Source: Candidatus Poribacteria bacterium (GTDB lineage Bacteria > Poribacteria > WGA-4E > UBA9662). Taken from it: 7,716 nucleotides of DNA. Each line of letters opens with the position of its first letter. Positions within the stretch are counted from its first letter, which is position 1. The notes beneath the pieces are model-generated. The model saw nothing but the letters and a program-made list of their open reading frames with translations, ran no database searches and was not told the DNA's origin. Position numbers and translations under genes: made by a program. This document shows, piece by piece, positions 1-5,641 of this stretch. The stretch covers positions 2,478 to 10,193 of the forward strand of contig PBVO01000042.1 of NCBI GenBank assembly GCA_002729015.1. The letters run 5' to 3'.

Positions 1-1085
1 CAGAATCCAGAGCCAACTTCTATGGGATGATCACCAATATTGACGAAAATATTGGTCGATTGCGGCAGGAATTAGAGCAACTAGAGATCGCAGATAACAC
101 TATTTTCATTTTTATGACCGATAACGGTTCAGCTGAAGGTTGTCAGTTAGACCGAGATCAATTTGTGATTAATGGTTTCAATGCTGGGATGCGAGGTAAA
201 AAAGGATCTGAATATGAGGGTGGTCACCGGGTGCCTGTCTTTCTACATTGGCCGAATGGCGGACACACCAGTGGAGATGAAATAGATGACTTGACTGCCA
301 ATATCGATTTGTTGCCAACACTGATTGATCTATGTAATATTGACTCACCAGAGGCTGCAGATTTTCATGGTACTAGTTTAGCCCCACGGTTGAGATTTGA
401 AATCGATCAACTGGCTGAAAGAGTAATTGTTACTGATTCGCAAAGAGTTGAACATCCGATTAAATGGAAACAAAGTGCAACGATGAATCAGCGTTGGAGA
501 CTGATCAACGGTCGAGAATTATACGATATTCTCTTAGACCCAGAGCAACGTCAGGATTTAGCTGATCAACACCCCGAGGTCGTTCTGGACCTATGTCAAC
601 ACTATGAGGATTGGTGGGACTTAGTCTCACCTCGATTTGATGAAGACTGCCCCATTATTATTGGTAGTGGACAGGAGCAGATATCTCTACTAACTAGCCA
701 TGATTGGCATGGCCAGCAACATGCTTGGAACCAAGGCCAAATTCGACAAGGTTTGGTCTGTAATGGTTACTGGGCAGTCGATTTTGCCCATGACGGTGAA
801 TATCATTTTGAATTGAGACGTTGGCCCAGAGAGGAAGATCGCCGACTTACAGAAGGTATTCCAGGCGACAACATCGACTTGTATAATGGTGGAAGAGCCT
901 TAGAATTACAATCCGCTACCATCAAAATTGGTGAAGACCAACAGACACAAGCCATATCAACATCCGATAAAAGCGTGTCTTTTACTTTTCAACTATCTGC
1001 TGGTGAGACCAGATTGCAAACCTACTTAACTGATTCAGATGGCTTAACAATCGGAGCTTACTACGTTTATGCCAGTCGCATCTAA
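1..1085 (+). CDS. Arylsulfatase-family sulfatase, C-terminal part (5' end outside window)
   Basis: Hydrolyses a sulfate ester of an organic substrate; the substrate cannot be told. The reading frame is already open at base 3 and reads ESRANFYGMI, a typical internal sulfatase stretch, so the ATG at 27 is an internal Met and not the start. Visible family motifs are TDNG at about 117-128 (the Asp-Asn pair that binds the active-site Ca2+), GKKGSEYEGGHRVP at about 195-236 (the Lys of KGS is an active-site residue), an IDLLPTLIDL helix near 306-335, HGTSLAPRL near 366-392, and ELYDILLDPEQRQDLA near 516-563. From about 640 to the stop lies a C-terminal extension with a GxYxFELRRWP stretch, as in many arylsulfatases of marine heterotrophs. 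The N-terminal half, with the formylglycine motif (C/S-x-P-x-R), is outside the window, so catalytic competence and any export signal cannot be judged. It is followed after 22 bases by mmsA. The family is certain; the subfamily is not. Confidence 0.93.
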   Translation, partial: ESRANFYGMITNIDENIGRLRQELEQLEIADNTIFIFMTDNGSAEGCQLDRDQFVINGFNAGMRGKKGSEYEGGHRVPVFLHWPNGGHTSGDEIDDLTANIDLLPTLIDLCNIDSPEAADFHGTSLAPRLRFEIDQLAERVIVTDSQRVEHPIKWKQSATMNQRWRLINGRELYDILLDPEQRQDLADQHPEVVLDLCQHYEDWWDLVSPRFDEDCPIIIGSGQEQISLLTSHDWHGQQHAWNQGQIRQGLVCNGYWAVDFAHDGEYHFELRRWPREEDRRLTEGIPGDNIDLYNGGRALELQSATIKIGEDQQTQAISTSDKSVSFTFQLSAGETRLQTYLTDSDGLTIGAYYVYASRI

Positions 1086-1089
1086 TATT

Positions 1090-1096
1090 GAAGGAA
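1090..1096 (+). promoter_or_regulatory. Ribosome binding site of mmsA, long spacing
   Basis: GAAGGAA lies in the 22-base gap after the sulfatase stop. Its core AGGA ends 13 bases before the ATG at 1108, a longer spacing than the usual 5-9. No earlier in-frame start is available because an in-frame TAA sits at 1102-1104, so the ATG at 1108 stands despite the spacing. Confidence 0.55.
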
Positions 1097-1107
1097 CTAC
1101 TTAAAAA

Positions 1108-2580
1108 ATGATAGAAACTTTACCTAATTACGTCAATCAACAGTGGGTTTATCCAACAGCCAGTGAGAAAATTGATGTCCTTAACCCAACTACTGATGAG
1201 GTGATTAGTCAAATTCCAGCCTCATCTTCCACTGATGTTGATAGTACGGTTCAGGCGGCCCAGAAAGCCCTTCAAGAATGGAGACAAACACCTGCCACCG
1301 ATCGCATTCAGTATCTGTTTAGTTTGAAGCAACTGTTGGAAGAAAACCTAGACTCATTAGCCCAGACTATCACAATAGAATGTGGAAAAACCTTAGCCGA
1401 ATCTAAAGGTGAACTCCGTCGAGCTATTGAGAATGTCGAAGTTGCTTGTGGAATTCCAATGCTAATGCAGGGTTATAATTCAGAAGACATTGCCCAAGGT
1501 ATTGATGAGACGATGATTCGTCAGCCAGTCGGTGTTTGTGCGGCTATTACACCTTTTAATTTCCCAGCTATGATTGTGTTCTGGTTTTTGCCTTATGCTA
1601 TTGCCTGTGGTAATACAATCATAGTAAAACCATCCGAAAAAGTACCAAATACCATGCAACAAATCTTCCAGCTATTGCATCAAGTTGGCTTCCCCAAAGG
1701 CGTGGTTAATTTGCTTCATGGTAATGTAGAAGTGGCGGAAGCTTTGATTGATCATCCTCAAGTTAAGGCTATTAGTTTTGTGGGTTCTACCCCAGTAGCC
1801 AAAAAGGTTTATGCCAGAGCAACAGGTAATGGCAAGCGGGCCCAATGTCAAGGCGGAGCTAAAAACCCAATTATTATCATGCCTGACGCTGATCTTGGGA
1901 TGACTAGCCAAATCACAGCTGACAGCGCTTTTGGTTGTGCAGGCCAACGTTGCTTAGCTGCTTCGATTGCTGTAACCGTTGGCGAAGCTAGATCCCCGTT
2001 TACTGATGCTATTGCCGAACAAGCTTCTACACGTGTGGTTGGAAACGGATTAGATCAATCAGTCGAAATGGGACCAGTTATTACTGCTGAAAGTAAGAAC
2101 CGGATTGAAAACCAAATTCAGTTGGGTTTAGAAAATGGTGCTGAGATTTTGGTGGATGGTAGACAAACCAAAATTGAGAGGTTTGAAAAAGGACACTTTA
2201 TCCGACCTACTATTCTGGAAAAAGTTTCACCGGATAGCGACATCGCGCAGACGGAGATTTTTGGTCCCGTCTTGAGCCTGATACATGTTGAAACTATCGA
2301 GGATGCTATAGAATTAGTCAATAGAAGTCGGTTTGGTAATATGGCATGCCTTTTTACTAGTAGCGGTGCTGCCGCTAGACAATTTCGTTACCAAGCCCAT
2401 GTAGGCAACATCGGTATCAATTTGGGCGTTGCAGCCCCAATGGCATTCTTTCCTTTTAGTGGCTGGGGAGACAGCTTCTTTGGTGATATGCATGGGCAAG
2501 GAAGAGATGCAGTCGAATTTTTCACTCAGAAGAAAGTAGTTGTTGAACGATGGTTCAGTAATTGGTCAAGAAAATTTTGA
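1108..2580 (+). CDS. mmsA: CoA-acylating (methyl)malonate-semialdehyde dehydrogenase
   Basis: 490 residues, the usual length of the MMSDH branch of the aldehyde dehydrogenase superfamily. The family reaction converts methylmalonate semialdehyde to propionyl-CoA, or malonate semialdehyde to acetyl-CoA, with NAD+, CoA and loss of CO2 (valine, thymine or inositol/polyol breakdown, cytosolic). Visible are PFNFP (149-153) with the oxyanion Asn151, VKPSE (173-177) and FVGS (224-227) for NAD binding, GQRC (279-282) with catalytic Cys282, and EIFGPV (383-388). The general-base Glu of ordinary aldehyde dehydrogenases is replaced by Gln248 in QGGAKNP, as expected for the acylating branch, where hydrolysis is replaced by transfer to CoA. 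Arg281 and Arg105 (in RRAIENVE) match the two arginines known to hold the substrate carboxylate in Bacillus subtilis IolA. The start is the first possible ATG after an in-frame stop. It probably shares a transcript with the upstream sulfatase. The sequence cannot separate valine (mmsA) from inositol (iolA) use. Confidence 0.93.
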   Translation: MIETLPNYVNQQWVYPTASEKIDVLNPTTDEVISQIPASSSTDVDSTVQAAQKALQEWRQTPATDRIQYLFSLKQLLEENLDSLAQTITIECGKTLAESKGELRRAIENVEVACGIPMLMQGYNSEDIAQGIDETMIRQPVGVCAAITPFNFPAMIVFWFLPYAIACGNTIIVKPSEKVPNTMQQIFQLLHQVGFPKGVVNLLHGNVEVAEALIDHPQVKAISFVGSTPVAKKVYARATGNGKRAQCQGGAKNPIIIMPDADLGMTSQITADSAFGCAGQRCLAASIAVTVGEARSPFTDAIAEQASTRVVGNGLDQSVEMGPVITAESKNRIENQIQLGLENGAEILVDGRQTKIERFEKGHFIRPTILEKVSPDSDIAQTEIFGPVLSLIHVETIEDAIELVNRSRFGNMACLFTSSGAAARQFRYQAHVGNIGINLGVAAPMAFFPFSGWGDSFFGDMHGQGRDAVEFFTQKKVVVERWFSNWSRKF

Positions 2581-2690
2581 TTCGTCGCTATCATCACATA
2601 ATCAGGCAAATCTACCTTAGACTAGACCCTGCGAACTAAAGTTTTTCTGATTTTAATTTCGTTTCACATCATGTCTGGACAACTGCTATT

Positions 2691-2705
2691 GCTCGATAAT
2701 TGAGC
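2691..2705 (+). repeat. Short inverted repeat (hairpin) GCTCGAT/TTGAGC
   Basis: GCTCGATAATTGAGC can fold into a 6-bp stem (one G-T pair) with a 3-base loop. It is not followed by a T run on either strand, so it is not a terminator. Role unknown; it may be chance or part of a longer leader structure. Confidence 0.35.
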
Positions 2706-2774
2706 GTGGTCGTCCCGCCTTTGCTATAAGTATTTTCATCCCGTTTGTAGACTGACATTTCCAAATAATTAGGT

Positions 2775-2804
2775 TAGATAGTTTCTTTATCTATCTATAT
2801 TTTT
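2775..2804 (+). terminator. Possible weak Rho-independent terminator
   Basis: TAGATAG at 2775-2781 and CTATCTA at 2791-2797 are a perfect 7-bp inverted repeat around a 9-base loop. The tract TATTTTT follows at 2798-2804. The layout is that of an intrinsic terminator, but the stem has only two G-C pairs and lies about 195 bases after mmsA, so it would be inefficient. It may instead be chance in AT-rich sequence. Confidence 0.25.
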
Positions 2805-2871
2805 CAGCACATTATTTGATAAGACTCTGAACTGTATAGCCTCTTCGTGGTATTAGTTCTGGTTTTAAAAT

Positions 2872-2885
2872 AATGGTTTTCCATT
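2872..2885 (+). repeat. Short hairpin AATGG-TTTT-CCATT
   Basis: A perfect 5-bp inverted repeat with a TTTT loop, about 37 bases upstream of the glyA -35 box. It could be a protein-binding dyad or a minor RNA hairpin. No known operator was recognised. Confidence 0.3.
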
Positions 2886-2921
2886 GCAAATACATCGGTC
2901 ATTTAAAATCTACACATTAGG

Positions 2922-2950
2922 TTGAAACCCCACCTGTAGCGTGTTAAAAT
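2922..2950 (+). promoter_or_regulatory. Sigma70-type promoter for glyA (probably glyA-folC)
   Basis: The -35 box TTGAAA (2922-2927) and -10 box TAAAAT (2945-2950) each match the consensus at five of six positions and are exactly 17 bases apart. Transcription would start near 2957, leaving a leader of about 18 bases before the glyA ATG at 2975. That is too short for a riboswitch, so control by folate or SAM sensing in the leader is unlikely from this promoter. The -35 box sits inside a small dyad GGTT-GA-AACC (2920-2929), which could be a repressor contact or chance. Confidence 0.6.
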
Positions 2951-2965
2951 TTAGCCTTTTCATTT

Positions 2966-2970
2966 AGGAA
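2966..2970 (+). promoter_or_regulatory. Ribosome binding site of glyA
   Basis: AGGAA precedes the ATG at 2975, with the AGGA core 5 bases from the start codon. This supports the chosen glyA start. Confidence 0.6.
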
Positions 2971-2974
2971 AACG

Positions 2975-4243
2975 ATGAAGAAACCCCTATCCAGATTTGA
3001 CCCCGAAGTATTTGAAATCGCAGTAGCCGACCTGACTCGGCAGCAGAACTACTTAACCCTAATCCCATCCGAAAATTTTGCTAGTCATGCGGTGATGCAG
3101 GCACAAAGTACAGTTTTTGCTAACAAATATGCTGAGGGCTATCCGACGGCCAGATACTACAACGGCTGCGACCATAGTGATCAAATTGAACAGCTGGCGA
3201 TTGATCGTGCAAAGGCCTTATTCTCCGCCGAACACGTCAACGTACAACCCCACTCTGGATCTCAGGCTAATCTAGCTGTTTTTCATGCTTTACTCTCACC
3301 TGGGGATGTTGTATTGAGCATGAAATTAGATCATGGTGGACACTTGTCACACGGTTTGCCACAAAACTTTTCTGGTAAGTACTATGAAATAGTCCATTAT
3401 GGACTAGACTCTGAGACTGAGCGGATAAATTTGGAAACTGTCTCCCAATTAGCTCAAAAACACAAGCCCAACCTGATTATTGTGGGTGCTAGTGCGTACC
3501 CGCGTGAGATTGATTTTGCGCCATGGAGGGAAATCGCTGACTCAGTTGGTGCTTATCTTTTGGGTGATGTTGCTCATATAGCCGGTCTGATTGTAGGCGG
3601 TGTTCATCCCGATCCAGTCCCTTATTGTGATGTTGTGACCACAACTACTCACAAAACATTACGTGGACCCCGAGGCGCTATTATCATGTGTCGGCAAGCA
3701 CTAGCCGACGATATCGATAAATCAGTCTTCCCTGGCTTGCAAGGTGGCCCATTTATGCATGCTATTGCAGCCCGGGCTGTGGCATTTAAAGAAGCCGCAC
3801 AACCTGAATTCGCTGATTACCAGAAACAAGTCGTTACTAATGCGGCTGCTCTGGCTAGTCGCCTGACCGAAAATGGTTTTCGTTTAGTTACCGGTGGTAC
3901 GGACAATCATCTAATGCTAATCGATCTGACTTCTGTTTCCGAGAAGCTAAGTGGTCGTCAGGCAGCCAACTACCTGGAAGATGCCGGTATTATTGTCAAT
4001 AAGAATACGATCCCATTTGACCTTCGATCAGCCAATACAACCAGTGGTATTCGGATTGGAACACCGATGATAACATCACGTGGTATGAAAGAAAAAGAAA
4101 TGATCCAAGTAGCTGATCTCATCACTGAAACTATCAAAAATCGTCGGCGTCCACCCGCTCGCCAAAAAGTCAAAACCAAAGTTGAAAGGCTGTGTCGTAC
4201 TTTTCCTATTTACGAGGGAATTGACCAATTGCTTTGGTCATGA
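2975..4243 (+). CDS. glyA: Serine hydroxymethyltransferase
   Basis: A cytosolic PLP enzyme that moves the serine hydroxymethyl group to tetrahydrofolate, giving glycine and 5,10-methylene-THF, the main entry of one-carbon units for thymidylate, purine and methionine synthesis. At 422 residues it has the usual length. Visible hallmarks are IPSENF (30-35), [15 protein letters not shown] (51-65), HSGSQAN (93-99, PLP phosphate contacts), GDVAHIAGL (197-205, with Asp198 for the PLP ring nitrogen), [14 protein letters not shown] (221-234, with Lys227 as the Schiff-base lysine), FPGLQGGP (252-259) and TSGIRIGTP (356-364, with Arg360 binding the substrate carboxylate). All catalytic residues I can place are present. 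The C-terminal tail is rich in Lys and Arg (about 388-406). The start is supported by an AGGAA site and a promoter close upstream. folC starts 4 bases after the stop, forming a folate pair. Confidence 0.97.
   Translation: MKKPLSRFDPEVFEIAVADLTRQQNYLTLIPSENFASHAVMQAQSTVFANKYAEGYPTARYYNGCDHSDQIEQLAIDRAKALFSAEHVNVQPHSGSQANLAVFHALLSPGDVVLSMKLDHGGHLSHGLPQNFSGKYYEIVHYGLDSETERINLETVSQLAQKHKPNLIIVGASAYPREIDFAPWREIADSVGAYLLGDVAHIAGLIVGGVHPDPVPYCDVVTTTTHKTLRGPRGAIIMCRQALADDIDKSVFPGLQGGPFMHAIAARAVAFKEAAQPEFADYQKQVVTNAAALASRLTENGFRLVTGGTDNHLMLIDLTSVSEKLSGRQAANYLEDAGIIVNKNTIPFDLRSANTTSGIRIGTPMITSRGMKEKEMIQVADLITETIKNRRRPPARQKVKTKVERLCRTFPIYEGIDQLLWS
4222..4240 (+). promoter_or_regulatory. Hairpin at the glyA/folC junction
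   Basis: TGACCAA (4222-4228) and TTGGTCA (4234-4240) form a perfect 7-bp inverted repeat with the 5-base loop TTGCT. It covers the last codons of glyA, ends directly before the glyA stop TGA (4241-4243), and lies 7 bases before the folC ATG (4248). No T run follows, so it is not a terminator. It occupies the place where a folC Shine-Dalgarno would be, and no such motif is seen there. Inference: it may make folC translation depend on ribosomes finishing glyA. Chance, constrained by the coding sequence, is the alternative. Confidence 0.4.
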
Positions 4244-4247
4244 CAGA

Positions 4248-5603
4248 ATGACCACTTACCTGTCCGCTTTAGCCTATATTGACACATTTTTAAATACTGA
4301 AAAAAGCCCGAATTTTAGCCAGCACGCTCGTCACTATAATTTAAAGCGTATTACCGAACTTCTTGAACGTCTTGATAATCCACACAAAAAACAGAGATTT
4401 GTTCACATTGGTGGAAGTAAGGGAAAGGGATCAACAGCTACTTATATCGCAAGCATTTTGACTCAAGCTGGTTATCGCACCGGCTTGTTTACCTCTCCTC
4501 ATTTTGTCTCGCCCCGTGAACGGTGCTGCATTGACAACATTCCTATTTCTCAGAATGATTTTGCACAATGTTTATTCGACATTCAACCCGCCGTTGCCTC
4601 TGTTCTCAAACAACAAGACCGGTGGGGTCGTCTCTCTTTCTTCGAGCTTTATACTGCCTTGTCCATTTACTATTTTGCCCAACAGGAAATAGATTGGTCT
4701 GTGGTTGAGGTAGGCTTGGGTGGACGATTGGATGCGACCAATATAGTTCAACCAGAATTGTCAGTTATCACACCAATAAGCCTAGAACACCAGAAAGTTT
4801 TAGGGGATACAATTGCCGATATCGCTGACCAGAAAGCTGGTATTATTAAACCGCGAACCCCGCTTGTTTTAGGCCCACAAACTGAATCAGCTGACTCTGT
4901 ATTTGAAAAAACAGCTAAACATCATCAGGCGCCTATTGTTCGTGTCCCACCTGATCTGAAGATAAAGGAGCACGATGTAAATGGTCAACTATTTGATTTC
5001 GGTAGTTATTCCAACTTGTCAATTTCAGTACCTGGTCCATATCAACCGATCAATGCCGCAACTGCTGTTACCGCTGTTCGGAATTTGAAACTGAATCAAG
5101 AATTGTCCCCTCTAGTGATCGAGAAAGGATTAGCCAAAACAAAGTTGATGGGACGTTTTCAGGTTGTTTCTCTAGAAAATCGATCTCAAAGTTTAGTTAA
5201 TCAAGTGATTCTGGACGGAGCACACACGCCAGATTCCATAGAGGCATTATTTCAAAGCATCACGCATTTATTTAACAAACCGAAATTAATTGTTATCGTT
5301 AGTTTGATGCAAGATAAACAAATTACCTCAATCGGTCGATATATTTGCCAATTTGCTGATCTAGTTATCACAACTCAACCATTTAATAACCAAAGAGTGG
5401 CTGCAGCGCAAATGCTAGCCGAAAATTGGAAGACGTTTGGGACTGAAATCGTGTCAGTTCCAGATGTAAGAAAGGCATTTCAAATATCTATAGAAAGTAA
5501 CGCTGATTTAGTCTGCGTTACCGGATCTATTTATTTAGTTGGAGAAATTTTAAAACAACTCAATATTGCAAACATTGATATAAACCTGGAACCTGAGAAT
5601 TAA
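4248..5603 (+). CDS. folC: Folylpolyglutamate synthase / dihydrofolate synthase
   Basis: An ATP-dependent cytosolic ligase of the Mur-ligase superfamily that adds glutamate to folates (and, in bifunctional forms, to dihydropteroate). It has 451 residues, slightly longer than usual. Visible are YNLKRITELLERLDNP (30-45), the nucleotide loop GGSKGKGST (55-63; many relatives have GTNGKGST), FTSPHFVSPRER (81-92), EVGLGGRLDATN (154-165), SLEHQKVLGDT (178-188) and QKAGIIK (195-201) with the lysine that is carbamylated in the family. The second domain begins near GRFQ (302-305), with DGAHTP (323-328; usually DGAHNP). The frame is open further upstream to a TTG at 4182, overlapping glyA by 62 bases. 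I prefer the ATG at 4248 because conserved family sequence begins just after it. No clear ribosome binding site precedes it, so coupling to glyA is likely. One enzyme or two activities cannot be decided from motifs. Confidence 0.94.
   Translation: MTTYLSALAYIDTFLNTEKSPNFSQHARHYNLKRITELLERLDNPHKKQRFVHIGGSKGKGSTATYIASILTQAGYRTGLFTSPHFVSPRERCCIDNIPISQNDFAQCLFDIQPAVASVLKQQDRWGRLSFFELYTALSIYYFAQQEIDWSVVEVGLGGRLDATNIVQPELSVITPISLEHQKVLGDTIADIADQKAGIIKPRTPLVLGPQTESADSVFEKTAKHHQAPIVRVPPDLKIKEHDVNGQLFDFGSYSNLSISVPGPYQPINAATAVTAVRNLKLNQELSPLVIEKGLAKTKLMGRFQVVSLENRSQSLVNQVILDGAHTPDSIEALFQSITHLFNKPKLIVIVSLMQDKQITSIGRYICQFADLVITTQPFNNQRVAAAQMLAENWKTFGTEIVSVPDVRKAFQISIESNADLVCVTGSIYLVGEILKQLNIANIDINLEPEN
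5576..5584 (+). promoter_or_regulatory. Possible extended -10 promoter element for hppA
   Basis: TGATATAAA near the end of folC fits an extended -10 (TG-n-TATAAA). Transcription would start about 50 bases before the hppA ATG. No convincing -35 box lies 16-18 bases upstream, so the element is weak evidence. hppA may equally be read from the glyA-folC transcript. Confidence 0.22.
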
Positions 5604-5629
5604 AAGTAGCTATGTTCAAATTAGTAAAA

Positions 5630-5635
5630 AAGGAA
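5630..5635 (+). promoter_or_regulatory. Ribosome binding site of hppA
   Basis: AAGGAA in an A-rich stretch, with the AGGA core 7 bases before the ATG at 5642, is a near-ideal Shine-Dalgarno. It fixes the hppA start and contrasts with the missing site before folC. Confidence 0.65.
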
Positions 5636-5641
5636 ACCTAA

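Larger units (their letters stand above)
2581..2974. other. 394-base intergenic region between mmsA and glyA
   Basis: No coding frame of convincing length, tRNA or known riboswitch was recognised. The stretch is AT-rich and holds three short perfect or near-perfect hairpins (2691-2705, 2775-2797, 2872-2885) and a good promoter plus ribosome binding site at its right end for glyA. A second, weaker promoter-like element is the extended -10 TGCTATAAG at 2722-2730, with a poor TTGAGC at 2700-2705 (19-base spacing). Its predicted start would lie about 235 bases before glyA, so a long glyA leader or a small RNA is possible but not supported further. Confidence 0.6.

Noticed and set aside
27..29. 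ATG at 27 as the start of the sulfatase gene
   Set aside because: The frame is open upstream to the window edge, codes family-like sequence before it, and the essential N-terminal half would be missing.
1849..1863. Loss of the catalytic Glu in the aldehyde dehydrogenase as a sign of inactivity
   Set aside because: The missing Glu (Gln248 here) is a normal trait of the CoA-acylating MMSDH branch.
1480..2499. Open frames on the - strand within mmsA
   Set aside because: They lie wholly opposite a strongly recognised gene, have no family resemblance and no start signals; shadows of the coding frame.
2634..2646. AACTAAAGTTTTT as a terminator after mmsA
   Set aside because: The stem is only 3-4 pairs with almost no loop; too weak to support despite the T run.
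2671..2703. Tiny frame ATG...TGA of 10 codons in the gap
   Set aside because: No ribosome binding site and no recognisable peptide; expected by chance.
3970..4179. Open frame on the - strand within glyA
   Set aside because: Lies entirely opposite conserved SHMT sequence (about residues 333-402, including the TSGIR motif); a shadow.
4182..4247. TTG start at 4182 (or TTG at 4221) giving a longer FolC
   Set aside because: The added residues do not resemble FolC, would overlap glyA by 62 bases, and conserved family sequence begins at the ATG at 4248.
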